This document shows positions 45,301 to 54,460 of a stretch of DNA of 64,000 bases, one piece after another. Source of the stretch: an uncultured Eubacterium sp. (GTDB taxonomy: Bacteria; Bacillota; Clostridia; Lachnospirales; Lachnospiraceae); assembly GCA_934316845.1 (NCBI GenBank), contig CAKRDZ010000001.1, forward strand, positions 1 to 64,000, written 5' to 3'. Within the stretch, counting starts at the first letter, position 1. Each line of letters starts with the position of its first letter. Position numbers and translations under genes: made by a program. A model generated the notes under the pieces. The model ran no database searches and was not told where the DNA came from. It worked only from the letters and a program-made list of their open reading frames with translations.

Positions 45301-45868
45301 GCCGGTTCCGGCTTTTGCACGAAAGGACGGAGAAGACAGCGAGGCACTTGCCGGGGCAGGATACGGTACGGCATGGCATCAGGTTATGGCTTCGCTTTGT
45401 TTTGCCGCGGCAGTGGACGAAAAAGAAGTGGAAAACCAGCTGGAAGATATGGTACAATCAGGAAGGATCCATGCGCAGGAAAAAGAATTTATCCGGCCGT
45501 GGAAAGTGGTGCGGTTTTTGCATTCAGAGCTTGGCAGGGCGATGACCGAGGCAGAAAAATCCGGGAAATTGTACCGCGAGCAGCCATTTGTGACGAGTGT
45601 CTCCGCGCAGGAAGTACAGGAGACTGCGAGCGACGAGCGCGTTCTTGTGCAGGGAATCATCGATGGATTTTATGAGACGGATGGCGGAATCGTATTGATG
45701 GATTATAAGACCGATCATCTGGAAAAAGGACAGGAAGAGGTACTGGTAAAACGATACCGGACGCAGATGGAAGTGTATGCGGAAGCACTGGAAAAAATTA
45801 CCAATAAACCGGTGGTAAAGAAAGTGCTGTATTCCTTTTCGCTGAACAAAGAGATCAAAGTAGGATAA
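42347..45868 (+). CDS. addA: Helicase-nuclease subunit AddA
   Basis: The 1173-residue UvrD-type helicase has Walker A SAAAGSGKTAVL (21-32), Walker B IMIDEYQDSN, motif III-like DIKQSIYRFRKARPDLF, and motif VI YVAMTRAKEKL. A C-terminal PD-(D/E)XK nuclease is shown by GIIDGFYETD and VLMDYKTDHL. It is the motor and one nuclease of AddAB. Its start overlaps addB by 35 nt, so the pair is translated together. A methyltransferase gene follows 48 nt downstream. Confidence 0.96.
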   Translation: MKWTKEQKTVIDLRGCNILVSAAAGSGKTAVLIERIVSQVTDPVNPVNIDEFVIVTFTRLAAAQMKEKLQTALEKKLEEDPENSHLQKQVMLLPVTQISTIHSFCGYIIQNYFHQTGVDPSYRVANESELNMIRSDVLAELLEEEYTRLDDDFVDMAKMAKFIKSDTEIEKVILKLYNDAMSEPFPEDFFARMRQFLSCESAEELEQTVFIQKIMEYVKNLGKGIYNQYDLWLALCESQGGPRAYVDFLQKERSQFELFDGIRSFDALRKRMAEISFGRLPAKKDPDVEEEKKLYVQDARNAVKALLKKIQPDLLAEDLPALLDTMKQMRGKLLTFLSLAEKFAERYREAKQEKNIADFNDLEQMALEILVKKENGQIVRTQAAEELSGQFHEIMIDEYQDSNLVQELLLSSVAKENNRFMVGDIKQSIYRFRKARPDLFLEKMTTYETTEGAKNRLVFLTKNFRSRDVVLEAANAVFTDIMQEDFGGIAYDDEAKLYLGADFPATEKRHADRVTVYGISDKADKETEAHLIADVIDEYVNSDDPMQVLGGDGAYRPAKYGDIAILMRSTQNGGQELLEVLNAHGIPAHLEAKSGFFDTKEIRIIVNLLTILDNPRQDIALAAVLRGPIGGLTDDDLARIRGNSAENQFYDALCRYSGEEALEEKVDTFLETLERWREKTSYMPVFDILEEILDETKLLYFLETMGNGLQRKANVELLLEMAREFDQGSYQGLFQFVRYIRGIKEREEDFGEVNLSGDRENVVQIMTIHKSKGLEFPICFVAAMHKKLGHAERDFVVVNSDAGIGSDVIDSELGTKKKSVYYTALSRINANEDLAEEMRILYVAMTRAKEKLILTGSVTEKMWQGNNGYYGRATAGSYYEWILPVVLKNPVFEMIEIDGSEIQNRETARQADRIIDEAMLCNFDTSVVYDKETEEVLHFMEEFHRQIEDEIPTKVSVSDLKKKSMEESEEENFTILYSDALDNQSPVPAFARKDGEDSEALAGAGYGTAWHQVMASLCFAAAVDEKEVENQLEDMVQSGRIHAQEKEFIRPWKVVRFLHSELGRAMTEAEKSGKLYREQPFVTSVSAQEVQETASDERVLVQGIIDGFYETDGGIVLMDYKTDHLEKGQEEVLVKRYRTQMEVYAEALEKITNKPVVKKVLYSFSLNKEIKVG

Positions 45869-45916
45869 GGCGTTAGGTTACCAACAAACCAATGGAAATG
45901 GAAAGGAGTTGTCGGG

Positions 45917-46636
45917 ATGTACGAACAATTTGCCATGATCTACGATGAAATGATGGAGGAAATTCCGTACGATGAATGGTTTGCGATGCTGCAGTGCATT
46001 TTACGGGAAAAGGGGATCCGGACGGGGCATATTTGTGAACTTGGCTGTGGAACCGGTGAGATGGTGCGGCGGTTTGCCGAGGCGGGATATGAAGTGACGG
46101 GGATCGATCTTTCGCCGGATATGCTTGCAAAAGCATCGGAAAAAACGCAGGGAATGGAAAATATTTTATATTTTGAGCAGAATATGACAGATTTTTCGTT
46201 GCATAAACCGGCAGATGTGGTACTATGTATATGTGACTCTATGAATTATCTGCTGTCAAAAGAGGAACTGCGGTCGATGTTCCGCTGTATCAAAGAGGCT
46301 TTGACAGAAAATGGAGTGGCAGTGTTGGATATGAAGACCGCGTATTGTTTTCAAAAAGTCATGGGAAATCAGACACGCGTCGATGAGACAGAGGATGCCT
46401 TGATGATCTGGGACAATACGTATGACGAAGCAGCTCATATCAATGAGTACCTGCTTACCATTTTTACCGAAGATAAGGCGACAGGGATGTATGAGCGTTA
46501 CGATGAATGTCATCAACAGCGCGCCTATACGGAGGAAGAGGTCAAAGAGTGTCTGAAGGAGGCGTCTCTTTGCGTTATAAAAAGCTGGACAGAAGAACAG
46601 GTACGGACGTATTTTGTCGTTCAAAATGCGGAATGA
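45917..46636 (+). CDS. Class I SAM-dependent methyltransferase
   Basis: The 239-residue protein has motif I ELGCGTGEMVRRFAE, motif II-like VTGIDLSPDML and motif IV-like DVVLCICDSMNYL. This is a small-molecule type methyltransferase fold (methyltransferase domain 25 type), often found next to wall-related genes in Firmicutes. The substrate cannot be told from the sequence. It may be co-transcribed with addAB upstream; the next gene starts 45 nt downstream. Confidence 0.85.
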   Translation: MYEQFAMIYDEMMEEIPYDEWFAMLQCILREKGIRTGHICELGCGTGEMVRRFAEAGYEVTGIDLSPDMLAKASEKTQGMENILYFEQNMTDFSLHKPADVVLCICDSMNYLLSKEELRSMFRCIKEALTENGVAVLDMKTAYCFQKVMGNQTRVDETEDALMIWDNTYDEAAHINEYLLTIFTEDKATGMYERYDECHQQRAYTEEEVKECLKEASLCVIKSWTEEQVRTYFVVQNAE

Positions 46637-46680
46637 CGTCTGTTGAAGATAGTGTGAGAAACGAAAGGAAGGAAAAGAAT

Positions 46681-48597
46681 ATGAAGTTACGAATTTCATT
46701 GTGGCTCTGTCTCTGCCTTGTGCTGGGTCTTTTGGGACCGCAGACGGCGGGATGGCAGACGACAGTAAGTTATGCAGGTGAGGCGGCTTATGTAAAGACG
46801 AGCGGGGTAGATCTCAATATGCGGAGTGAGCCAAAGCTTACCGGACTGGTATTGGAAAAAATTCCCAACTACTCCGTCGTTACCTACCTGGAAGATGCCG
46901 GTACGGCAGATGAGTTTGCCTGGGTGAAAATTTCCTATAACGGAAAAGAGGGATATGCCGCTTCCAAATATATCATCAAAGGGACGGCACCAACGGCAGC
47001 ACCAACAGCAGCGCCAACGGCAGCACCGACGGCGACGGCTGCTCCGGAGGTGACCACGGCTCCTTACGTAGAACCACAGCCGACGACCGTTACGGTATAC
47101 CGAACCAAAGTTAGTTATAAGGCGGTATCGGTAAAGGCGGCAGCCGCAAAGAAAAATACGATCATTTACAAAAATACGGCCGGGAAGAAGCGCACGGTTT
47201 TGAAAAAAGGGAAAGCCATGACGATCCTGGGAGAAAAAACGAAGGGAAAGACCAAGTGGTTCCGTGTTCAATATAAGGAGAAAAAGAAAAAATGCAAAGG
47301 GTACATAAAAGAAAGCGATGTGAAAATGAAACTCAGTTCTTCGGCAGCAGGACTTGTGACAGGCGTAAAGACGGCTCTCCGCGTCCGCAAAAAGCCGGGA
47401 AAAGCGGGGGCATATTATAAGATCCGCGGCAAAGAACTTGTTCTTGCGAAAAAGCAGTATGTGACAATTAAAAAAGTAAGAACCGTGAAAAAGCAAAAAT
47501 GGTATCAGATTGCATTTGATTATTATGGAACGCCATATACCGGATATGTGCAGTCAAAATATATCAAACTGACCAAGAAAAAAGTACAGAAAAAAGTGGC
47601 AGTGACTGTTCTCAGCCAGCGCGATTTTGAGGCAGAACTTACGGCACAGGGATTCCCGGATTCGTACAAAGATGCGCTCCGCAAGCTGCATGCGTCCTAT
47701 CCATACTGGCAGTTTACCGCTTATAAGACCGGCATTGACTGGAATACGGCGGTAGAGCAGGAATGTGTGCTGGGACGGAGTCTGATCTCCAATTCAAAGT
47801 CCGAGGCATGGAAATCCAAAGAAGAGGGTGCTTACGATGCGGCAACCGGCAAATGGAAAGTATTTGATGGTTCCAGCTGGGTGCAGGCGTCCAAAGAAGC
47901 GGTAATGTACTATATGGATCCGAGAAATTTCCTTACGATCCAGGGCGTATTTCAGTTTGAACAGCTGGAATATCAGGCACAATATCAGACAACGGCGGGA
48001 TTGCAGAAAATTTTAGCCAATACGCCATTTGCCGACAGTACCTTCCGGTACACCGACGATCAGACGGGGACACAAAAAGAGATCTCGTATGTAGACGCAT
48101 TTCTGGATGCGGCAAAAGATTCCGGTGTCAGTCCGTATCATCTGGCATCGCGCGTCAAACAGGAAGTAGTGACCGGGGCGACGACAACAAGTATCGCAGT
48201 GACCGGTACAACAGAGGAATATCCGGGAATTTACAATTTCTATAACATTGGAGCGACAAGTGGTACGAACCCTGCCCTCAAAGGATTGAACTGGGCGAGC
48301 ACGGGAGATACGTATCTTCGTCCGTGGAACAATCCGTATCGTTCCATCGTGGGTGGTGCGATGTATATCGGCAGCAACTATATCAACCGTGGACAAAACA
48401 CGGGATATCTGCAGAAATTTAATGTAACACCAACCGGTACATACAATCATCAATATATGACAAATGTAGAAGCAGCAAACTCCGAGGCATTGAAGACGAA
48501 AAATGCATACAATGGTATGCTTGACAGCACGCCGCTTGTATTTTCGATTCCGGTTTATGACAATATGCCGGCAGTGAACTGTGCTGCACCAAGATAG
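46681..48597 (+). CDS. Secreted SH3-domain glucosaminidase-like wall hydrolase
   Basis: ATG 46681 follows GAAAGGAAGG and gives 638 residues with a signal peptide (1-30). Three bacterial SH3-like domains follow (about 38-100, 145-220 and 225-300), the last two strongly lysine-rich, with a Pro-Thr-Ala linker near 105-140. The C-terminal half (about 310-638) resembles the glucosaminidase (GH73/LytG-like) domain: GVSPYHLASRVKQEVVTG and YPGIYNFYNIGA. It probably cuts glycan strands of peptidoglycan and binds the wall through the SH3 domains. The catalytic Glu is likely in RVKQEV. Confidence 0.75.
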   Translation: MKLRISLWLCLCLVLGLLGPQTAGWQTTVSYAGEAAYVKTSGVDLNMRSEPKLTGLVLEKIPNYSVVTYLEDAGTADEFAWVKISYNGKEGYAASKYIIKGTAPTAAPTAAPTAAPTATAAPEVTTAPYVEPQPTTVTVYRTKVSYKAVSVKAAAAKKNTIIYKNTAGKKRTVLKKGKAMTILGEKTKGKTKWFRVQYKEKKKKCKGYIKESDVKMKLSSSAAGLVTGVKTALRVRKKPGKAGAYYKIRGKELVLAKKQYVTIKKVRTVKKQKWYQIAFDYYGTPYTGYVQSKYIKLTKKKVQKKVAVTVLSQRDFEAELTAQGFPDSYKDALRKLHASYPYWQFTAYKTGIDWNTAVEQECVLGRSLISNSKSEAWKSKEEGAYDAATGKWKVFDGSSWVQASKEAVMYYMDPRNFLTIQGVFQFEQLEYQAQYQTTAGLQKILANTPFADSTFRYTDDQTGTQKEISYVDAFLDAAKDSGVSPYHLASRVKQEVVTGATTTSIAVTGTTEEYPGIYNFYNIGATSGTNPALKGLNWASTGDTYLRPWNNPYRSIVGGAMYIGSNYINRGQNTGYLQKFNVTPTGTYNHQYMTNVEAANSEALKTKNAYNGMLDSTPLVFSIPVYDNMPAVNCAAPR

Positions 48598-48627
48598 AAG
48601 GGATTCCTTCAGAAATGGAGTGTCAGA

Positions 48628-49920
48628 GTGAAAAAAATAGTATTTGTAATGAGTTTTATCTTTGCCTGTCTGGCTTTTCTTGTGGTTCCAAGCAAGAGCC
48701 GGGCGGCAAGTGCAGTCGTTGAATTTTCCACAAGTGCGGCAGAAGTAACGAAAGGCGATAACGTCACGGTCGTATGCCGCATCACATCGCAGGATGGATT
48801 TAATGATGTAAAGATGAAAGTGTCCTATGACGCCGACATCCTCCAATTTATCGAAGGAGGGAAAAAAGTAAGCGGCGGCAATGGATTGCTGAGTATCCAG
48901 TCCGTGGGAAATGAAGAGACGGTAAATACCCGCACCTACTCACTGCAGTTTCAGGCAGTGGCGGAGGGCGCTGTGTCGATACAGACGGAGGGAAAACCGA
49001 AGATCCTTGACAGCGAAGGGAAAAAACTGTCAATTTCTTCCAATCGCGTCATCCTTAGCGTGGCAGGAGAAAAAGAGGCAGCAGACGAGGCAGCAGATCC
49101 GGCAGTCCCTGCGGTGTCCGCAGCACCGACGCCGACACCAACCCCGCTAAATACGAATACCAAGCTGAAAGGCCTGTCATTTCACGCAGTTTCCATGTCT
49201 CCACAGTTTAACACAGAGGTGCTGGAATATACGATCAAGGTAGACTGCAATACGGACAAGCTGTATTATAACGCAATACCGGCCAACGGCAAGCAGCGGA
49301 TACGCCTCAAAGGCAATGAAGAACTGATGCCCGGCGAAAATGAGATGAAACTTGTCGTTACGGCAGAATCCGGCGATAAACGCACATTTCAAATCAAAGT
49401 GGTAAAAGAGACAGAATCCGAGACAAAAGTACGTGAACAGGAGGAAAAAGGAACTTCCAACATTACATTTTCCGTCTATGAAAAAGAGGGTGCGATCTAT
49501 ATTCAGAATCAGTACCAGTTTGAGGTAATGGATGTCAAAGATGAAGAGGTCATCCCTTCCGGGTATGTGAAAACATCGGTAGATATCGACGGAAAAAGTG
49601 TACCGGCTTATACGATGAAAAATGACCTCGATAACAACTACCTTTTGATGTATCTGAAAGGGGCGTCGGACGAGCCTACCCTGTACCAATACGACAGGCA
49701 GGAAAAGACATTGCAGCGTTACACCGGAACGATGACACAGAAGGTAAACCAGGGCGGCAATGTGGCGAGTGAAGTGGAAGTCAAACCGGAGACGTGGATG
49801 TTTGCACTCATCATAGGCCTTTCCATCCTTGTCCTTGTCCTGCTCATCGTTATACTCAATATGCTGTTGCGCAGAAGGTTAAACCGCGGCAAAAAGGAAT
49901 TAAACGAGATGGATTTTTAG
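48628..49920 (+). CDS. Membrane-anchored protein with cohesin-like and cadherin-like domains
   Basis: The start is GTG 48628. The 430-residue protein has a signal peptide (1-27), a cohesin-like domain (about 29-150; VCRITSQDGFNDVKMKVSYDADILQF), a Pro-Thr linker, a cadherin-like beta-sandwich (about 172-262; LSFHAVSMSPQFNTEVLEYTIKV), a region of unknown fold (about 275-380) and a C-terminal helix (about 390-415) with a basic tail. The C-terminal helix would anchor it in the membrane with the domains outside. No dockerin-bearing partner is obvious in the window. It directly follows the wall hydrolase gene, so a joint envelope role is plausible. Confidence 0.7.
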   Translation: MKKIVFVMSFIFACLAFLVVPSKSRAASAVVEFSTSAAEVTKGDNVTVVCRITSQDGFNDVKMKVSYDADILQFIEGGKKVSGGNGLLSIQSVGNEETVNTRTYSLQFQAVAEGAVSIQTEGKPKILDSEGKKLSISSNRVILSVAGEKEAADEAADPAVPAVSAAPTPTPTPLNTNTKLKGLSFHAVSMSPQFNTEVLEYTIKVDCNTDKLYYNAIPANGKQRIRLKGNEELMPGENEMKLVVTAESGDKRTFQIKVVKETESETKVREQEEKGTSNITFSVYEKEGAIYIQNQYQFEVMDVKDEEVIPSGYVKTSVDIDGKSVPAYTMKNDLDNNYLLMYLKGASDEPTLYQYDRQEKTLQRYTGTMTQKVNQGGNVASEVEVKPETWMFALIIGLSILVLVLLIVILNMLLRRRLNRGKKELNEMDF

Positions 49921-50009
49921 CTCACGGGGAAAATGACGAACCCTTGTGGGAAAAGCGGCAGTTCATCGTGCCTGCCGATAAATTAGTCAGATAGAAAGGA
50001 ATCAATAGA

Positions 50010-52472
50010 TTGGATAATATAACAAAAAGTGCGGAAAAAGCATTGCAGACAGCAGCAAATCTTGCCTGGGGAAGTGGTGTGCAGGCAGTCCGGACGGAAC
50101 ATTTGCTTGCTGCCCTCACCGAAGCGGAGGGAACGGCAAAAGAAATTTTGCAAAATAACGGGATCCCGGACACTTTTTTAGCGGAAAAGTTCCCGGATGC
50201 TGTGAAAAAAATGAAGCAGAGTAAGAAAGATCATTTGTCGGAGGTTCCATTTACGCCGATCCTGCAGAAGATCATAGAGGATGCCGGCATACTTGCCCGG
50301 CACGAAAAACAAAAAATGGGAACGGAGCATCTTTTGATGGCGCTTGTCAAACAGAGGGACACGACGGCCGGTGAAATCCTCTCCGAAGCCCAGACCAATA
50401 TGCGGAAAATTTATATGGATGCCGCAGAGATGGCGCAGATGGACGTTGAGTTTGCAAAGACGGATTTTATGTCTTCCAGAGAAAAAGACGACACAAGACG
50501 TTCTGCGACACCATTTCTTGATAAACATGCGAAAGATCTTGTAAAAGAAGCGGAAGAAGGAAAACTGGATCCGGTATTTGACCGGGAGAATGAAATTGAA
50601 AGCGTAATGGAAATTCTTGGAAGAAGAACGAAAAACAATCCATGCATTCTCGGCGAGCCGGGTGTCGGCAAGACGGCAATTGTAGAGGGACTCGCAAGGC
50701 GGATCCAGGAAGGCGACGTGCCGGATTCCCTAAAAAATGTCCGTATCCTTGCTTTGGATCTGTCCGGTATGGTGGCCGGAACCAAATACCGCGGACAGTT
50801 TGAAGAACGCATCAAACGCTGTCTGCGGGAGACGGCAGATGCCGGCAATATCATTTTGTTTATTGATGAACTTCATATGATCCTCGGAGCCGGCGGCGCA
50901 GAGGGCGCAATGGATGCCGCCAACATCTTGAAACCGGCGCTGTCCCGTGGGGAAGTCCAGATCATCGGTGCGACAACGCGCGAAGAATACCGCAAGCGCA
51001 TCGAAAAAGATTCGGCGCTTGACCGTCGTTTTCAGCAGGTGATCGTAGAAGAACCGACGATCGTGCAGGCCGTTAATATTTTAAAAGGACTCCGCAGTTA
51101 TTATGAAGAATATCATCGGATTAAGATCAGTGACGAAGCCATCGAGGCAGCCGTCAAATTGTCTGACCGTTATATCAATGACCGGTTTTTGCCGGACAAA
51201 GCCATTGATCTGATTGATGAAGCGGCTTCCCGTCTCAATTTGAGCAGTATGCGCGAAAGGGAAGAGCTTTTTAACGATAAAAAAGAGCAACTGGAAGAAT
51301 TACAGCAGGAAAAAGAAAATGCAGTTGCCGCGGATGACATGGAATATGCGATTGCGCTCCGCAAAGAAGAAGTGATAATCGAACAGGAACTTGCACAGGC
51401 GCAGGAAAAATGGGAAAAGAAACAGAAAAAGAAACGAAAAGTCATGGAAGAATCCCATATTGCGGAAGTTGTGTCGCGTCAGACCAAGATTCCGGTAAGC
51501 CGGATGGAAAAAGACGAGACAAGACGTCTCCGCAAACTGGAAAAAATTCTGCATGAGCGTGTGATCGGGCAGAACGAAGCAGTGGAAGCAGTATCGTGTG
51601 CTGTCCGGAGAGGGCGCGTGGGTCTAAAAGATCCGAACCGTCCGATCGGTTCCTTTTTATTCCTCGGACCGACCGGTGTCGGAAAGACCGAACTTTCCAA
51701 GACGCTTGCGGAAGCCGTGTTTGGATCGGAAAAAAATATGATCCGCGTCGATATGTCGGAATACATGGAAAAGCAGAGTGTCTCCAAGATGATCGGTTCG
51801 CCTCCGGGGTATGTCGGTTTTGAAGAGGGCGGCCAGCTCAGTGAAAAGGTACGCCGTAACCCGTATTCTGTGCTTTTGTTTGATGAGATTGAGAAGGCAC
51901 ACCCGGATGTATTCAATATGCTTTTACAAATTTTGGAAGACGGAAGACTGACGGACTCGCAGGGACGACAGGTAGATTTTAAAAATACGATCATTATCAT
52001 GACGTCAAATGCAGGGGCAAACCGCATTGTATCGCCGAAGACGCTTGGGTTTTTGCAGCAGGAAGATGCGGCTGCGGATTACAAGCGTATGCGCGAAGGT
52101 GTCATGGAGGAAGTGAAGCATATTTTCAAACCCGAATTTATCAATCGTATTGATGAGATTCTGGTATTTCATATGCTGTCCAAAGAAGATATCCACAGGA
52201 TTGCGTCCAACATGCTCGCTTCCTTTAAAAGGCGCGTGAAAAAGCAGATGGACATCCGGCTTACGTATGCGAAACCACTGGTGGATCATGTGGCAGCAAA
52301 AGGCTTTGACAAGGATTACGGGGCAAGACCGCTCCGCCGTACGATCCAGAAAGAGATTGAAGATGTGCTCGCACAAAAGATTGTCGATGGTGAGATCCAC
52401 ATTGGTGATGAAGTTCGCATCTCGATAAAAAATGACAGTGTTTGTGTACAAAAAATCATAAAAAAAGGATAG
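50010..52472 (+). CDS. clpC: ATP-dependent Clp protease ATPase subunit ClpC
   Basis: A TTG start at 50010 sits 9 nt after AAAGGA. The 820-residue protein has a Clp_N domain (1-145), first AAA+ module with GEPGVGKT (215-222), a UVR-containing middle coil (about 410-470), second AAA+ module with GPTGVGKT (553-560), and the ClpP-docking loop LGF (679-681). It unfolds substrates for ClpP. In Bacillus it lies in ctsR-mcsA-mcsB-clpC-radA; here ctsR and mcsAB are missing but radA is close downstream. Upstream genes are envelope proteins, so it has probably been relocated. Confidence 0.93.
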   Translation: MDNITKSAEKALQTAANLAWGSGVQAVRTEHLLAALTEAEGTAKEILQNNGIPDTFLAEKFPDAVKKMKQSKKDHLSEVPFTPILQKIIEDAGILARHEKQKMGTEHLLMALVKQRDTTAGEILSEAQTNMRKIYMDAAEMAQMDVEFAKTDFMSSREKDDTRRSATPFLDKHAKDLVKEAEEGKLDPVFDRENEIESVMEILGRRTKNNPCILGEPGVGKTAIVEGLARRIQEGDVPDSLKNVRILALDLSGMVAGTKYRGQFEERIKRCLRETADAGNIILFIDELHMILGAGGAEGAMDAANILKPALSRGEVQIIGATTREEYRKRIEKDSALDRRFQQVIVEEPTIVQAVNILKGLRSYYEEYHRIKISDEAIEAAVKLSDRYINDRFLPDKAIDLIDEAASRLNLSSMREREELFNDKKEQLEELQQEKENAVAADDMEYAIALRKEEVIIEQELAQAQEKWEKKQKKKRKVMEESHIAEVVSRQTKIPVSRMEKDETRRLRKLEKILHERVIGQNEAVEAVSCAVRRGRVGLKDPNRPIGSFLFLGPTGVGKTELSKTLAEAVFGSEKNMIRVDMSEYMEKQSVSKMIGSPPGYVGFEEGGQLSEKVRRNPYSVLLFDEIEKAHPDVFNMLLQILEDGRLTDSQGRQVDFKNTIIIMTSNAGANRIVSPKTLGFLQQEDAAADYKRMREGVMEEVKHIFKPEFINRIDEILVFHMLSKEDIHRIASNMLASFKRRVKKQMDIRLTYAKPLVDHVAAKGFDKDYGARPLRRTIQKEIEDVLAQKIVDGEIHIGDEVRISIKNDSVCVQKIIKKG

Positions 52473-52489
52473 TATTCTTTGTCGATTTT

Positions 52490-52498
52490 TGTTATAAT
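52490..52498 (+). promoter_or_regulatory. Extended -10 promoter before the small conserved gene
   Basis: TGT followed by TATAAT (52493-52498), 59 nt ahead of the start codon; no clear -35. Confidence 0.55.
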
Positions 52499-52557
52499 GA
52501 ATTATAGATAGAAATTGAATCTGGTGGGAGTGAAAAGAAACCAAGGAGGATAAGAAA

Positions 52558-52971
52558 ATGAGCGTTGTAGAGGAATTGATCCGGAAGGAAGACAATGGAA
52601 CATTAAGTTTTGGAAACTACCTTTTGGATGCAAAGACCAAGAAAGCAGATTTCGAATTTCAAGGGGATTTGTACAAAGTAAAAACTTTCAAGGAGATCAC
52701 GAAACTTGAAAAAAATGGTTCGTTTGTATATGAATCGGTTCCGGGAAGTGCAGTAACAGATTTTAAAAACGATGGAGAAGTGATTTCTTTCCGGGTAGAG
52801 GCTGCCGGGGATCTTGGATTTACTCTTGAATTGGAGCCTTCGCAGGAGTACAAAGTGCTTCTGGAAGATGTGGAACTTGGTAAGATGAAGACAAATCTTG
52901 GTGGAAAACTCAATGTCAGCATTGAGTTAGATGAAGGAAAAAAAGCATCTGTAAAAGTAATTAAGTGCTAA
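52558..52971 (+). CDS. Small conserved protein between clpC and radA
   Basis: The 137-residue protein MSVVEELIRKEDNGTLSFGNYLLD has no signal peptide or membrane helix and is mostly predicted beta strand, ending in GKKASVKVIKC. Proteins of this kind in Lachnospiraceae are often labelled endosialidase in public annotation (recalled); nothing in this sequence supports a sialidase activity, and it is too short. It has its own promoter and an AAGGAGG site, and sits between clpC and radA, which suggests a stress-related role at most. Confidence 0.65.
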   Translation: MSVVEELIRKEDNGTLSFGNYLLDAKTKKADFEFQGDLYKVKTFKEITKLEKNGSFVYESVPGSAVTDFKNDGEVISFRVEAAGDLGFTLELEPSQEYKVLLEDVELGKMKTNLGGKLNVSIELDEGKKASVKVIKC

Positions 52972-52998
52972 CAGTTACGGACGAAGAGATTTAGAAAT

Positions 52999-53039
52999 CG
53001 GTGCCAGACCGAAGCAAGGCAATATTCGGGGTGGCGCCG
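52999..53039 (+). promoter_or_regulatory. Two-part hairpin in the radA leader
   Basis: Outer stem CGGTGCCA (52999-53006) with TGGCGCCG (53032-53039) and inner stem CCGAA (53009-53013) with TTCGG (53025-53029), 24 nt before radA. The T-tract is weak, so this could be a partial terminator or a leader structure. Confidence 0.45.
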
Positions 53040-53062
53040 TTATCTTTTATAAGGGGGATTGG

Positions 53063-54460
53063 ATGGCTAAGAAAAAATCACTGATATATTATTGTACCGA
53101 ATGTGGGACAGAATCCGCCAAATGGCAGGGACAGTGCCCCGGCTGCGGTGCCTGGAATACGATGGAAGAGGCACCGGTGGCAAAGACTTCGACGGGAAGG
53201 GAAAAAGTGATGGTTCCGTCGAAATTGGTAAAACCTGCCAAAATGAGCGAGATCCGGACAGAAAATACACCGCGTCTGCAGACTGGCATCCAGGAACTTG
53301 ACCGCGTCCTCGGCGGAGGAATTGTCGCAGGTTCTCTTGTGCTAGTCGGGGGAGATCCGGGAATTGGAAAATCGACGCTTTTGCTGCAAATGTGCAAGCA
53401 TTTGTCCGACAAACAGGAAAAGGTGCTCTACGTCTCCGGCGAGGAATCGCTTCAGCAGATCAAACTTCGTGGAGACCGTATCGGCGAATTTTCAGATTCG
53501 ATCTTTCTTCTGGCAGAGACGAACATCACTTCGATTGAAGGCGCGATTGACCGGTTACAGCCGAAAGTGGCGATCATCGACTCGATTCAGACGATGTACG
53601 ACGATGCCGTAGACGCGGCACCGGGCAGTATGAGCCAGGTGCGCGAGATTACGGGCGTTCTCCTGCGGATCGCGAAGAAAAAGGGCATCACAATATTTAT
53701 CGTCGGCCATGTAACCAAAGAGGGAAATGTCGCCGGTCCCCGTATGCTGGAGCATATGGTAGATACGGTGCTTTATTTTGAAGGCGACGCGGCAGCTTCG
53801 TACCGTATCCTGCGCGGCGTGAAAAACCGTTTTGGTTCCACCAACGAGATCGGCGTATTTGAAATGCGCGGCCGGGGACTGGTAGAAGTTCCCAATCCAT
53901 CCGAATATATGCTGCAGGGAAAGCCGGTCGGCGAATCCGGTTCGGTGGTTGCCTGCGCGATTGAGGGCACGCGTTCGTTTATGATCGAAGTCCAGGCGCT
54001 GGTATGCCACACCTACTTCAATATGCCGCGCCGAACCGCGGCAGGCACCGATTATAACCGTGTCAATCTTCTGATCGCAGTTGTGGAAAAACGCCTTGGC
54101 ATGCAGTTGTCCGATTGCGATGCATATGTCAATGTCGCCGGTGGTATGCGGATCACGGAACCTGCGCTTGACCTTGCCATCATTGCGGCGCTCATCTCCA
54201 GCCAGAGCGGCCGCGCCATCGACGATCATACGGTGATCTTCGGCGAGGTGGGACTTGTCGGCGAAGTGCGTGCGGTGCCGCAGGCAGAAAAACGTGTGGC
54301 AGAGGCGGTCAAAACCGGCTACAAGACGTGCATACTCCCTCTTGCCAATAAAATTTCCATTGAAAAGAGCGGCAATCTCGACGTATCGGGTGTTGAGCTT
54401 GTGGGAATACGCAACATAAGAGAATTAATGAGCAGAAAGGAATGGTCTGGAAATGTATAA
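53063..54460 (+). CDS. radA: DNA repair protein RadA (Sms)
   Basis: The 465-residue protein has the N-terminal zinc finger (CTECGTESAKWQGQCPGCGAW), a RecA-like ATPase with Walker A GGDPGIGKST, the RadA-specific KNRFGSTNEIGVFEM, and a C-terminal Lon-protease-like domain (about 360-460). RadA is a branch-migrating helicase in recombination and in resolution of intermediates. It lies close to clpC as in Bacillus, with one small gene between. Confidence 0.96.
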   Translation: MAKKKSLIYYCTECGTESAKWQGQCPGCGAWNTMEEAPVAKTSTGREKVMVPSKLVKPAKMSEIRTENTPRLQTGIQELDRVLGGGIVAGSLVLVGGDPGIGKSTLLLQMCKHLSDKQEKVLYVSGEESLQQIKLRGDRIGEFSDSIFLLAETNITSIEGAIDRLQPKVAIIDSIQTMYDDAVDAAPGSMSQVREITGVLLRIAKKKGITIFIVGHVTKEGNVAGPRMLEHMVDTVLYFEGDAAASYRILRGVKNRFGSTNEIGVFEMRGRGLVEVPNPSEYMLQGKPVGESGSVVACAIEGTRSFMIEVQALVCHTYFNMPRRTAAGTDYNRVNLLIAVVEKRLGMQLSDCDAYVNVAGGMRITEPALDLAIIAALISSQSGRAIDDHTVIFGEVGLVGEVRAVPQAEKRVAEAVKTGYKTCILPLANKISIEKSGNLDVSGVELVGIRNIRELMSRKEWSGNV

